From Gautieria morchelliformis (Eukaryota > Basidiomycota > Agaricomycetes > Gomphales > Gomphaceae): 64,000 bases of DNA. Location of the stretch: positions 28,342 to 92,341 of the forward strand of contig WHVA01000460.1 in the NCBI GenBank assembly GCA_015179125.1, in the 5' to 3' direction. Positions 31,150 through 41,756 of the stretch are shown here, piece after piece (position 1 is the first letter of the stretch; the number at the start of each line of letters is the position of its first letter). A model generated the notes under the pieces. It was not told where the DNA came from. It saw only the letters and a program-made list of their open reading frames with translations, and did no database searches. Made by a program: the position numbers and the translations under genes.

Positions 31150-34100
31150 CCCACTGGTGGAACAGGGATGTGATTCTGAAAGGTGACAGCCTCCAAGGAG
31201 CGAATGCGACGAGGGGCACCTGGATGCGAATGGTAGAAGTCGGCAATAAGGTCAGGATCTCCGACATCCCCCTCATTTTCCCAAGAATTCTCTTCATAGC
31301 CATACCCCTTCCACTTGATGAGGAACTGGAGGCGATTTGCTCGCATGCAACTGTCTAACACCTGTTCGACTTCAAAGTGCTCATCGCCCTCTCTAAGGAT
31401 GGGTGGGGGTGGTGGGGATGGTCGCCGACCCGGGATTGGATTGGATGGGGCAAGAGTGAGCTTAATGATGGGAAGACAGGGTGGAGGTGACTCAGAGACC
31501 TCGGGAGGCGGAGACGGTAGGCTTGTGGCCCAACTTGGCATTCAACAATGTAGGGGCCAAGTCGCCGATGAGCTAGCTTTTTCAACGGACGGGTGGTGTG
31601 TATATCACTTGCATCAAGGTAAACCTTGTCACCCAGCGAAAATGTAGGTGCTGGCTCACGTCAGCAATTATAGTATGTCGCCATATCCTCCTTCGACTTT
31701 GCCAGTGCCAACTTTGCTTCTGACAGTGACTCCTCCATGCGTTCCTTGAATTCATTGACAGACTCAAGGTTTGATGGGGGCTGATGCGGTTTGAAGCCCA
31801 TTCATGGGTGCCACCCAGTGTCCAGCATGAAGGGCGATTGACAAGTGGAAGCATGCACATAGTTGTTGTACTGGAGCTCAGCCATGGGCAAGAGGTTGTC
31901 CCAGTCATCTTGTCGCTCATTGACAAAGAGTCGAAGGTACTGCTCTAGCTCTTGATTGAGTCACTCCATCTGTCCATCAGTCTGCGGGTGGTACGCTGTG
32001 GAGGCTGCGATGCGAATTCCCAGCAGGCGATACAGCTCCCGAGTGAATTCGCGCACGAACTGGACCCCACGATCTGACACCACTGTTTGCGGGAGGCCAT
32101 GCAGCTTCCAGATGTGGTGTAGGAAAAGTCGCGCTGCTCCAGCTGCAGTGATCGTGGTGTTGGTGGGGATGAAGTGTGTAGAGGACAGGAATTATAGGCA
32201 GTAGGTTCGGACTTGATACTCAAAAGAATGGACTAGAAATCAATTCACTCTCTCAGTGAATTTAGTTGTCACTGTAAATATATTATACACTACCTAGAAA
32301 TCAATTCACTACAGGATTTCTAGGTTAACAAATTGAAGAGAAATAAGACTAATTTACTTGCCTCTCTCAGTGAATTTAGTTGTCACTGTAAATATATTAT
32401 ACACTACCTAGAAATCAATTCACTACAGGATTTCTAGGTTAACAAATTGAAGAGAAATAAGACTAATTTACTTGCCTCTCTCAGTGAATTTAGTTGTCAC
32501 TGAGAGAGGGGGGAAATGTGTCTCATGCGCATGTACTACTAGCTGGCGCTTTAGCGCCCATGAGGCAATGGTGTGCCATGCTAAGCGCCCATAGAACGTA
32601 GCGTGTTAGTGAACAGCTGCAGCTCAAAAGGAGACTTGTCCACAACCACCCACAAAGGGTCAGTTGGACAGAACATGAAAAGAAGTAGAAATACAGCTTT
32701 GAAAAATCAAAGAAAAATTTGACAAATCATAGAATGAATGTCAGCATGGTTTCAAGTCAAAATCAAAAGAAATACGAATGGTGGAATCTATTTGGCTTGA
32801 TTTTGGTGCAGGAGCATAAATGCACCCAACAAAGTGTGCCCACTTGGAGACGGAATCCACTACATTCATCACAGCATCATAGCCATGTGCATCAGGCAGT
32901 TCCACAATGAAGTCAACACTGATCATGTCCCAGCGTGCTTCAGGGACAGGGAGTGGATGGAGTTCACTGAGGGGTGGCTGCCTTCATGCCTTTGTTCGCA
33001 GGCACAAATTTTGGAGTACTCACCAACATACTGCGACATATGGGGCCACCAGTAATTTTGTGAGACAAGTTCAAGGGTCTTCCATCGCCCAGGATGGCCA
33101 GCAACCCGCGAATCGTGGTGCTGGGCAACAATGCGCCGCCTGAGGTCCTGGACATCTGGAACATAAACTTTACCTCGGAATGTGAGCAACCCATCCATCT
33201 CAGCCCACTCTGCAGACACCAGCGATTTCCCACCAGACTCTCGCAGCTTCTTTACCGCCCCTGCGACCTCATCCTCCAGTGACCCATCTCCAAATGCCTT
33301 CTTCACATTGCGAATAATCCCACATTCTTCCCCCACCAGGGTGAGCCCCTCCAGGGCACGAACAATGCACAGCTCTGGGCGTAGGAGCGTCAAATTGCTG
33401 TTGTCACCTGATCCTGACCCATGGTCTGAGCGCCGCGACAGTGCATCTGACTTGCCTATTGTGACACCAGGCCGATGGTGAAGCTCGAAATCAAAATGTG
33501 ACAAGTAGAGGGACCATCTAGCCTGCCTGTGATTAAGCTTCTTTGCAGTGTGAAAATACTCCAGGTTCTTGTGGTCTGTCCAGATCTCAATGCGATGCTT
33601 AGTGCCTTCAAGGAAATGTCGCCATTCCTCTAGGGCACGAATAATCGCTAGCATCTCCTTGTCATGAATCTCATAATTTCGCTCCACAGGAGTGAGACTC
33701 TCAGAGTAAAATGCAATGGGATGCCATTTGTCGTCATCTGGAGATCGCTGGGACAGGACTGCACCAGTGGCGACATCTGAACTGTCAGCCTCCACCCGGT
33801 ATGGTTGATTGTCATCTGCAAAGTGCAGGATCAGTGTTGATGTGAATCGCCGCTTTAGCCCATCAAATGCCTGCTGTTTGCGATCACCCCACGACCATTG
33901 TACGTCCTTCTTGGTGAGCTGGAACAGGGGTTGTGCATGATGTGAGAAGCCCTCTACGAACCAGCGATAAAGTTGGCAAATCCCAGGAAGGCCTGCACCT
34001 CTTTGCGATTTGCTGGGGTTGGCCAGTCCATGACACCTGCAACCTTGACGGGGTCCAACTCTACCTTGCCATGTGACACAATGAGCCCAAGGTACTCAAT

Positions 34101-34661
34101 CTTCGTTCGCTCAAATTCGCATTTCTCAGGGCGAAGATAGAGCTTGTGCTGCCGTAGGCGCTCAAGGACTATTCGCAGAAGTTGGCGATGCTCCTCAAGG
34201 GTGTCAGTGAAGATCAGGATGTCATCCAGGTACACACACACATGCCCTTCCATGATGAGATCTTGGAAGATGTCATTCATCATGGTTTGAAATGTCACAG
34301 GACTGTTTGTGAGCCCAAAGAACATGACGAGGGGTTCAAAGAGGCCGCAATTAGTGCGGAATGCAGCCTTCCACTCATCGCCATCCTTTATCCGCACATT
34401 GTTGAAACCCCATCACACATCTAGCTTGGTGAAGTATTTTGCTCCACAAAGCTGTGCGATGAGCTCGGAAATGATGGGAAGGGGGTAGCGGTTCTTCACT
34501 GTCATGGCATTGAGCACGCGATAATCCTGGACCAGTTGCAGTGACCCATCCTTCTTCTTGATGAAGAACACTGGGCTGGCCATAGGCGATTTCGAGGGGC
34601 GAATGCGACCAGTGTGCAGGTTTTCCTGCAGGAATTCATCCAGCTGCAACTGTTCACTGGG
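31150..34661 (-). pseudogene. Gypsy-1 pol remnant: RT, RNase H, integrase, chromodomain
   Basis: RT shows [39 protein letters not shown] and the intact catalytic CVYLDDILIF (about 34210-34240). RNase H: EADSSDVATGAVL, NYEIHDKEMLAIIRALEEW, WTDHKNLEYF. Integrase zinc finger: AQHHDSRVAGHPGRW..NYWWPHM with the Cys pair beyond. Chromodomain near 31190-31390: EVEQVLDSCMRANRLQFLIK, WKGYGYEENSWENEGDV. Breaks: in-frame TGA at 34413-34415 (LDV*WGFNNVRI), a frameshift near 33955, a TGA at 31961-31963 (QME*LNQE), further shifts around 31580-31650, and the 655-bp LTR insertion. Cannot encode a working enzyme. Confidence 0.88.
32177..32831 (-). repeat. Solo LTR of the copia family, TSD AAGTG
   Basis: Begins (minus strand) TGTTGGGTGCATTTATGCTC and ends CCTCTACA, the same termini as the 498-bp copia LTRs at 35007 and 39768. 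Flanked by AAGTG at 32172-32176 and 32832-32836. It is 655 bp long because an internal segment of 114 bp is duplicated in tandem (32253-32480) along with smaller indels. It interrupts the gypsy-1 integrase; removing it restores the frame around SKWAHF. Confidence 0.9.
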
Positions 34662-35006
34662 TGTCAGGGGACACCCTGTTTTCCATTTCCAGTTCCGACA
34701 CCACACCCAGTTCCGACTCCATTTCCGACTCCGGTTCCGGTTCCGATTCCATCTCCGCCTCCGCTTTTGGAAATGATTCCGCTTCTGGGAGAACTTCCAC
34801 CAGTTCTGTTCGCCTTGCCAGTTCCACTCCAATTTCCAACTTCCACTCTCGGAATAGTGTCGGAAATCAAGCGACTCGCGTAATAGGTGGCATCAAGGGT
34901 CGACCAAGGGTCAGGGTGGTCAGGGAGATGCAGGGTCGATGGCGGGTGCCAAGTGGTGTCCCTGGCTGCGCAGCGTAGTATAATACGGGCTCACTGACAT
35001 TTGGGG

Positions 35007-35504
35007 TGTTGGGTGCATTTATGCTCCTGCACCAAAATCAAGCATAATATATCCAATTTGTTGTGAGGCCTTCCAATTTCTTCTCACATTGTTCTTGTAT
35101 TATGCATCCATTTCTCTGGTTATTTTCGAAATTTTCCACTCATTCCTTATCTCTCTATTTCATCTTGTTATTCCTACTTTCACAAGCGGCTGCACCCAGC
35201 GGAGTCTGAAATGACTTCGACGCGCGAGCTCTTGGGCGCTAAAGGGCCGGGTAGTAGTACATGCGCAGTGGAACACATTTCCCCCTCTCTCAGTGACCAC
35301 TAAATTCACTGAGAGAGGCAAGTAAATTAGTCTAGTAGTCTTTGCATTTATTGACCTAGAAATCCTCTGTAGTGAATTGATTTCTAGGTAGTGTATAATA
35401 TATTTGTAGTGACCACTAAATTCACTGAGAGAGTGAATTGATTTCTAGTCTATTCTTTTGAATAACAAGTCCATACCTACTGCCTATAATTCCTGTCCTC
35501 TACA
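35007..35504 (+). repeat. Copia 5' LTR
   Basis: TGTTGGGTGC..CCTCTACA. Contains two copies of a CTCTCAGTGACCACTAAATTC block and its inverted form CACTGAGAGAG, which can pair as short stems. Confidence 0.93.
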
Positions 35505-35517
35505 GGGTTATGGGCCC
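35505..35517 (+). promoter_or_regulatory. Copia primer-binding site candidate
   Basis: GGGTTATGGGCCC follows the LTR directly. It is the exact complement of the anticodon arm of eukaryotic initiator tRNA-Met (GGGCCCATAACCC). This fits half-tRNA priming as known for Drosophila copia. The tRNA of this fungus is not in the window. Confidence 0.6.
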
Positions 35518-38500
35518 CGGAGACACTTCTGAGAAGCTGTTGGGTGTTGAGAAGCTTGCTACTGATGGAAGTAATTGGCCATTGTGGCGAGCCACTCTCA
35601 TCAGCTATTTCGAGTCCAAAAATCTGCTCAAGCATGTAGAAGGGAGAGTCACCCGACCTCCTGATCCTCCAGTCATGCCCCCAGGCCATATTCTAACAGA
35701 AGCTGAGGAAACTCAGATGGATAAGGCCGAGGAGAAGCTGGAGAGATACCTTGCTAGAGAAGGACAAGCCAAGACCCAAATCATCGTCTCAGTGTCAGAG
35801 TCATTAGCCCTGATGCTACAGAAGCAGAAGACAGCAAAAGAGACTTGGGATGCACTGGTCAATGAAATGACCAAAAAGCCCAAGATGGTCCTCACCAGCC
35901 TGCAGAGACAACTCCGCAGTATGAGATGTCCTGAGGATGGAGACTTGAGAGATCACTTGGACAAGGCCCAAGACCTATATGCTCGTCTTAATGAGATGGG
36001 AGCTAGAGTTTCTGAAGAAGAATTCATGGACATAATCCTTGCGTCACTTCCACCATCCTATGAGGCAGTCATGAATGCCCTTACAACTTCGCTTGAAGAA
36101 TGCGGGATGCCATTAGTCCCTGATAATATCATTAGGGTACTAAAGGCTCAGTATGACAGGAAGAAAACACTCCCGCAAGAAGAGCAGGTGTTTATTGGTT
36201 CATCTACTAAGAAGGACCAGAAGGGGCAGAAGGCGCATGTATGCACCAACTGCAAAAAGCCTGGACATTCCATCGAAAATTGCTGGGCTAAAGGAGGTGG
36301 TAAAGAAGGTCAAGGACCACGTCAGAAGAAGAAAGCCAAAGGCAAGAAGAAGAAGAAGGGTAAAGCAAAAGCGAATGTTGCCGAAGAAGAGTCTACTTCT
36401 GAGGAAAGTGGTGATGGGCATCTTGCCTTCACCAATTTCGACGAGTGCTCTAATTTCAATTTGAGCACATCCTCAGGAGTTATAGTCATACTCGACACCG
36501 GAACGACATCGCATATGACTCCTCACAAAAATTTATTGAGGAACTACTGTCAATTCTCACAGCCGAGGACTATCCGAGCAGCCAACAAAGGTACCTTTGA
36601 TGCCTTCGGCTCAGGACTGCTCGTATTATCCAATAAGGTTGGAGATAGAACAGTAGAAGTCACGTTGCAAGATACATACTATGCACCCAAAATTGCTGCT
36701 ACCCTCGTCTCGATCGGTCGGTGCGATGATGCTGGCTACGACATTCGACTCGGTGGCCAGAAATGCACAATATCTAATGCTGCTGGAAAAGTATTGATGC
36801 AAGCACCGAAAGTCAATGGCTTATATCGACTAGACCTCCAGTCACCAAGTGCTCAAGCCCATATGTGTTTATCTGCCATGGAAATTCATCAAAAGATGGG
36901 GCACATCTCGCAGAAGTCCCTACAACATCTATTAAATCATGGCATGATATTGGGCATTGAACTGAGCTCCACAGGCGATAGAATTGTCTGTGATGCGTGT
37001 ATTCAGGCCAAGATTGCGCGCAAACCTCTTCCTCGAGAACCCAGAGACCGAACATCAAAATTCGGTGACAGAATTTATTCTGATGTCTGGGGACCTGCAA
37101 GACACCTCACGATCGATAAGAAGTCATATTATGTCTCCTTTATCGATGACTACTCAAGAGAATCGGTGATCTATCTCATGGCGAACAAATCAGAAGCATT
37201 CTCAAAGTACAAGCTCTACGAGGCTTTAATGCTTCGACAGAGAAATGTGCACATCAAGGCACTTGTTTCTGATCGAGGGGGCGAGTATACGAGCTCTGAA
37301 TTCGAACAGCATCTAGCCAAACAAGGCACGAAGCATCAGTTGACGGTACACGACACACCTGAGTCCAATGGTGTTGCGGAACGCCTGAACCGAACTCTCA
37401 CTGAGAGAACTCGTGCCATGCTGCTAGAATCAGGCCTTCCTAAGATATTATGGGGCTATGCGATACAGCATGCCAATTATCTTAGGAACAGGACGCATAC
37501 AAGAGCTCTACCAGATAAAACGCCCTACGAGATGATTCACCATGAAAAACCGAATCTCAAAGACATTCACGCGTGGGGAACTGAAATTTACGTTAAAATC
37601 ACTCAGGGAGATAAATTGGCAGCTCGTGCCAAGAGAGCTCGGTGGATAGGAATTTCTGCGCAGAGCCATGGTCATTATGTTTATTGGCCTGACTCGCACA
37701 AAGTTTCTGTCGAGCGGAACGTTGTCTTTGATTCAGAAATGAAGAAGGGAAAGGTCCCAATCATTTCTATTGAGGAATCCAAGCTACCTACGTCTAAAGA
37801 AGAGAAGAAGGCCATTCCGGCATCAGTGCCTGTGCCCGGTCGCTTAGTCAGCGAAGAGGCAAAGATCGAAGAAATTGATGAAAGTGCACCGGAAGAATAT
37901 CTTGAAAAGCTGCAACCTATTCAGGGAGTTGATGACAGACCTAGAGAAGCTGAACCTATAAGGAGAAGCGAAAGGATCCGTCAACAACAAGTGCAGCCGG
38001 CCCCATCAGGTCCCGTAACAAGATCTCAAACCCAGAGACAAGCTGGCGCACATATGACTACGCTAGCTTACGAGGACGTTGAGGACCATGAAGAAGTTTT
38101 ATTCGACCAAGAATTATCCTCCGAGATTGATGGCATCAGTAGCTATGAGTGTGCCATCAGTGCGTTTCTAACCGACGGTCAAAACAATAACAAGGCGCCG
38201 GATTTGAGTCAAATTGAACCTAGCAATGCAGACGAAGCTCTGAATAATCCTATATGGAAGAAATCAATGGACAAAGAGTATGAGGCCCTAATCGACAAGG
38301 GAGTGTGGGAACGAGCCAAACCACCTCCTGGAGCCAATATTGTCGGTAATAAATGGGTCTACCTTTGGAAGCGTAATCCAGAAGGGAAACCAATAATGCC
38401 TAAATCGAGAATGGTCGCCCAAGGCTTCACACAGAAGTTTGGAGTCGACTATGATGAGACATACTCACCTGTTGCTCGGTTATCCTCCCTACGGATCATA

Positions 38501-39754
38501 TGCGCCATTGCTGCTAGGAATGACTGGCCTATTCATCAAATGGACGTGGACTATGCATACCTCAATGCTACGTTGCCCGAACCTATTTACATGAAGCAGC
38601 CGTATGGATATGAGTCAGGAGACAAAGGCGAAGTGCTACTTTTGAAGAAAGCACTCTACGGCCTCAAGCAATCTGGAAGAGAATGGTACAAACGTCTAAG
38701 TGGTGAATTCCACAAGTTAGGATTCACTACGTCAGCCACAGACGGGGCTGTATTTTATAGACGTGGCGAAAAGGGGCATGTGATCATTGCAACAGCTGTG
38801 GACGACCTTACCATCACAGCTGAGAATCAATCAGTCCTGGATGAAGTCAAACGAGATCTTGCTCAGGTCTTCAGTATGAAAGATCTAGGCGAGATTCATT
38901 GGCTATTGAATCTCAAAATCGAGAGAGACTGGCTGAAGAAGACCATTGCAATTTCACAACCTGCATACATCGAGAAGATCATCAAAAAATTTAATCTCGA
39001 AGATGCAAAGACTTATGCTACGCCTCTTGATCCAGCCGTAAAATTATCTAAAGACCAATGTCCTTCTACAGAGAGAGGCAAGAAAGCCATGTCGAAATTT
39101 CCATACAGGCAAGCTATAGGATCACTGATGTGGGCGGCTGTAGCCACTCGACCTGACATTGCATTTGCGGTGTCATTACTCTCGCAATTCCTTGAAAATC
39201 CAGGTGGCACACACTGGAATGCAGTCAAACGTGTCTTCAAATATTTGAAAGGCACGAAGCATTACAAACTCACACTTGGAAGAAATCAAGACGGCTTGAT
39301 GGGGTATTCAGATGCGGATTGGGGTTCACAGAGTCATAGGCGTTCGTATTCGGCATACTTATTTCAGATTGATGGAGGCACTGTTTCATGGAGTTGCCAG
39401 AAACAGTCGATAGTAGCCCTCTCATCAACTGAAGCCGAATTCGTCGCCCTGACCCATGCGGGCAAAGAGGCTCTTTGGATGCGCCATTTTATTTCTGAAA
39501 TATTCCAACCACTGAACAGACCCATCCAAGTTTATTCAGACAATCAATCAGCCATTGCCATCACGTATGGCACCCAACAACACACGAGAACCAAGCATTT
39601 CGACATCCGATTATATTTCCTTCGAGATATAATCAAAAATCAACAAGCCAAGCTCGTTTATTTGCCAACCGAACAAATGTTGGCAGATATCCTCACTAAA
39701 GGACTTCCCAGTCCTAGAGTGAAGATTCTCAACGAGCAAATCGGAATATATTAA
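35510..39754 (+). CDS. Copia gag-pol polyprotein (1414 aa, intact)
   Basis: One uninterrupted frame. Gag: WPLWRATLISYFESKNLL near the start, and a CCHC zinc knuckle CTNCKKPGHSIENC near residue 245, followed by a Lys-rich stretch. Protease: ILDTGTTSHM (about 328-337). GAG-pre-integrase zinc site: HQKMGH..CDACIQAK (about 460-500). Integrase D,D,E: YSDVWGP, VSDRGGEYTS, NGVAERLNRT. RT: WKRNPEGKPIMPKSRMVAQG, QMDVDYAYLNATLPEPIYMK, YGLKQSGREWYK and the catalytic AVDDLTIT. RNase H: GYSDADWGSQ, ALSSTEAEFVAL, TKHFDIRLYFLRD. The order PR-IN-RT-RH is that of Ty1/copia. The ATG lies inside the PBS; translation might begin at a later Met. No frameshift separates gag and pol. Confidence 0.95.
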   Translation: MGPGDTSEKLLGVEKLATDGSNWPLWRATLISYFESKNLLKHVEGRVTRPPDPPVMPPGHILTEAEETQMDKAEEKLERYLAREGQAKTQIIVSVSESLALMLQKQKTAKETWDALVNEMTKKPKMVLTSLQRQLRSMRCPEDGDLRDHLDKAQDLYARLNEMGARVSEEEFMDIILASLPPSYEAVMNALTTSLEECGMPLVPDNIIRVLKAQYDRKKTLPQEEQVFIGSSTKKDQKGQKAHVCTNCKKPGHSIENCWAKGGGKEGQGPRQKKKAKGKKKKKGKAKANVAEEESTSEESGDGHLAFTNFDECSNFNLSTSSGVIVILDTGTTSHMTPHKNLLRNYCQFSQPRTIRAANKGTFDAFGSGLLVLSNKVGDRTVEVTLQDTYYAPKIAATLVSIGRCDDAGYDIRLGGQKCTISNAAGKVLMQAPKVNGLYRLDLQSPSAQAHMCLSAMEIHQKMGHISQKSLQHLLNHGMILGIELSSTGDRIVCDACIQAKIARKPLPREPRDRTSKFGDRIYSDVWGPARHLTIDKKSYYVSFIDDYSRESVIYLMANKSEAFSKYKLYEALMLRQRNVHIKALVSDRGGEYTSSEFEQHLAKQGTKHQLTVHDTPESNGVAERLNRTLTERTRAMLLESGLPKILWGYAIQHANYLRNRTHTRALPDKTPYEMIHHEKPNLKDIHAWGTEIYVKITQGDKLAARAKRARWIGISAQSHGHYVYWPDSHKVSVERNVVFDSEMKKGKVPIISIEESKLPTSKEEKKAIPASVPVPGRLVSEEAKIEEIDESAPEEYLEKLQPIQGVDDRPREAEPIRRSERIRQQQVQPAPSGPVTRSQTQRQAGAHMTTLAYEDVEDHEEVLFDQELSSEIDGISSYECAISAFLTDGQNNNKAPDLSQIEPSNADEALNNPIWKKSMDKEYEALIDKGVWERAKPPPGANIVGNKWVYLWKRNPEGKPIMPKSRMVAQGFTQKFGVDYDETYSPVARLSSLRIICAIAARNDWPIHQMDVDYAYLNATLPEPIYMKQPYGYESGDKGEVLLLKKALYGLKQSGREWYKRLSGEFHKLGFTTSATDGAVFYRRGEKGHVIIATAVDDLTITAENQSVLDEVKRDLAQVFSMKDLGEIHWLLNLKIERDWLKKTIAISQPAYIEKIIKKFNLEDAKTYATPLDPAVKLSKDQCPSTERGKKAMSKFPYRQAIGSLMWAAVATRPDIAFAVSLLSQFLENPGGTHWNAVKRVFKYLKGTKHYKLTLGRNQDGLMGYSDADWGSQSHRRSYSAYLFQIDGGTVSWSCQKQSIVALSSTEAEFVALTHAGKEALWMRHFISEIFQPLNRPIQVYSDNQSAIAITYGTQQHTRTKHFDIRLYFLRDIIKNQQAKLVYLPTEQMLADILTKGLPSPRVKILNEQIGIY

Positions 39755-39767
39755 GCTTGAGGGGGCG
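39755..39767 (+). promoter_or_regulatory. Copia polypurine tract
   Basis: GCTTGAGGGGGCG directly before the 3' LTR; purine-rich plus-strand primer, as usual for copia elements. Confidence 0.7.
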
Positions 39768-40265
39768 TGTTGGGTGCATTTATGCTCCTGCACCAAAATC
39801 AAGCATAATATATCCAATTTGTTGTGAGGCCTTCCAATTTCTTCTCACATTGTTCTTGTATTATGCATCCATTTCTCTGGTTATTTTCGAAATTTTCCAC
39901 TCATTCCTTATCTCTCTATTTCATCTTGTTATTCCTACTTTCACAAGCGGCTGCACCCAGCGGAGTCTGAAATGACTTCGACGCGCGAGCTCTTGGGCGC
40001 TAAAGGGCCGGGTAGTAGTACATGCGCAGTGGAACACATTTCCCCCTCTCTCAGTGACCACTAAATTCACTGAGAGAGGCAAGTAAATTAGTCTAGTAGT
40101 CTTTGCATTTATTGACCTAGAAATCCTCTGTAGTGAATTGATTTCTAGGTAGTGTATAATATATTTGTAGTGACCACTAAATTCACTGAGAGAGTGAATT
40201 GATTTCTAGTCTATTCTTTTGAATAACAAGTCCATACCTACTGCCTATAATTCCTGTCCTCTACA
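39768..40265 (+). repeat. Copia 3' LTR
   Basis: 498 bp, no difference from the 5' LTR noticed on reading. Followed by the target copy TGGGG. Confidence 0.93.
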
Positions 40266-40602
40266 TGGGGTCCTTAGACTTTTCTCTTTGGATTTCCCCT
40301 TGTCAGGTGAGAATCCCCTCTCTTGTATACTCTGTTCATTTATACATACTTTGGATTTCCCCTTGTCAGTTCTGTGGTAGTGTGATCTCCACAACCAGCC
40401 AGGGTTGCCCTTACAGCAGAAAAGTCTCTCCCCTAGAGGACCGGCAGTCGTACTGCGCGTTGCATTCGCCATAGGTGCGTTCGGAATCGGAGACAGCGAC
40501 TTGGAGATCGCAACCTCTTCCGCACACACAGCGTAGGACAGCCCCTCTTCTTACGTCGAGCTCCCAACCCTGGAAATCCTGTCCCATATTTCTCCTTCCG
40601 AC

Positions 40603-41754
40603 ATGGATCCGGACGATCGTCTTCGGAATATGGAGGAGGAACTGACGCGGAACCGGATGAAGACCGACGCGATTGAAACAGCCTTACAAGCGATTTTGGC
40701 TAAGTTAGATATTCCACAAAGTGGTGGAAATGAAATGCTGGACGATCCGGATTTCTCGGAAGAGAGGGTCTCCGCGAAGTTAGCAAAGGTCAAACCCGCA
40801 ACTCCGGCGGACTTTGACGGAGATCCGGAGAAGGGACGCGCATTCTTCAACACATGCAGCATCTACTTCGCAATTGTCGGAGACCTCTTTCCGAACGACC
40901 AGGCTCGGATTCACTGGGCATTGTCCTTTTTCAAGTCGGACCGTGCAGCCCATTTTTCAAACAAGGTGATCCGATATGAAGCAAAGGGCAAGGGGAACTA
41001 CTTCTGGGACTGGGACGCCTTCGAGAAAACATTTTCCGACCAGTTCTGCCCAAAGAATGAGCAGCTCACAGCCCTTACGAAGCTCGAGGGGACCAGCTGG
41101 TACCAGGCCAAGGATCCGGTCGATGACCACATCGATCGCTTCCAGGAGCTCATCAACCTTGCGGAGTATGACGACGACAAGACAATCGTCATCAAATTCC
41201 GACGAGGGCTTGATCCGACACTCCAGAACCAAGTCGCGCTGCTTGGGGATGGAGCTCCGGATTTTGATGACCCGGAAGGGTGGTACCAAGCCGCGCAGAG
41301 GGTGTCCCGGAACAGGGAAGCAAATGAGGCCTTCGTGGAGACGAGCCGGAACATGACACGCAGTTCCACTCGTCCTACTCCACCGGTGCCAAAACCCGGA
41401 AGTGCATTCATTCCCACACGGAAAATATTTCCGACACTTGCTCCTATCAGGAACCATAGCCCTCCTCCCTCGAAGAGTGGCCCTGCCCCGATGGATGTTG
41501 ACCGCATGCGCGGAAAAGGTCACGGAACTATCACCTGCTTCCGATGTCGACAACCAGGCCACTATGCTCGCGAGTGCCCCCAAGCCTTTGATATCCAGCT
41601 TATGACCACAGAGGAGAAACTTGAGCTCCTTCCAGAGTTCTTCGCACTCGCAGACATAAGCAGAGTGCCCACTGTGGAAGGAACTTCCAAAAATGCGGAA
41701 CATGGTGCATCGGAAGCGGAAGATGCGTTGGATTTTGTGACGCGCAGCAGGTGA
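40603..41754 (+). CDS. Gypsy-2 Gag
   Basis: Intact 383-aa frame. It begins MDPDDRLRNMEEELTRNRMK (short coiled coil) and has a retrotransposon Gag core with ARIHWALSFFKSDRAAHF, YFWDWDAFEKTFSDQF, LEGTSWYQAKDPVDDHIDRF and KFRRGLDPTLQNQV. A Pro-rich linker leads to one CCHC knuckle (CFRCRQPGHYARECP, about residues 315-329). It forms the virus-like particle shell in active elements. The frame is open while pol is broken, which may be chance. Starts 188 bp after the 5' LTR. Confidence 0.88.
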   Translation: MDPDDRLRNMEEELTRNRMKTDAIETALQAILAKLDIPQSGGNEMLDDPDFSEERVSAKLAKVKPATPADFDGDPEKGRAFFNTCSIYFAIVGDLFPNDQARIHWALSFFKSDRAAHFSNKVIRYEAKGKGNYFWDWDAFEKTFSDQFCPKNEQLTALTKLEGTSWYQAKDPVDDHIDRFQELINLAEYDDDKTIVIKFRRGLDPTLQNQVALLGDGAPDFDDPEGWYQAAQRVSRNREANEAFVETSRNMTRSSTRPTPPVPKPGSAFIPTRKIFPTLAPIRNHSPPPSKSGPAPMDVDRMRGKGHGTITCFRCRQPGHYARECPQAFDIQLMTTEEKLELLPEFFALADISRVPTVEGTSKNAEHGASEAEDALDFVTRSR

Positions 41755-41756
41755 GA

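Larger units (their letters stand above)
30613..34661 (-). mobile_element. Gypsy-1, decayed chromodomain Ty3/gypsy element (3' half)
   Basis: A minus-strand chromovirus: from right to left RT, RNase H, integrase, chromodomain and one LTR. Gag, protease and the 5' LTR are missing because the element stops abruptly at 34661, where the LTR of gypsy-2 begins within the RT N-terminus (..[15 protein letters not shown]). A solo copia LTR splits the integrase. Confidence 0.88.
35007..40265 (+). mobile_element. Complete Ty1/copia retrotransposon
   Basis: 5259 bp with two 498-bp LTRs (35007-35504, 39768-40265) that I found identical on reading, TG..CA ends and target duplication TGGGG (35002-35006, 40266-40270). 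It carries a PBS, one long gag-pol frame and a polypurine tract. Everything needed for autonomous transposition appears present; the insertion must be recent. Confidence 0.95.
34662..40415 (+). repeat. Gypsy-2 5' LTR, split by copia
   Basis: Two LTR parts (34662-35006 and 40271-40415, 490 bp in all) match the 488-bp 3' LTR with few differences. Starts TGTCAGGGGACACC, ends GGTTGCCCTTACA. The first 180 bp are packed with TTCCGA-type hexamers. The copia target site TGGGG lies at the interruption. Confidence 0.88.

Noticed and set aside
34614..34978. Plus-strand ORFs with Ser/Asp repeats near 34.7 kb and 46.4 kb
   Set aside because: They are the TTCCGA hexamers of the gypsy-2 LTR read in frame, present equally in both LTRs; not genes.
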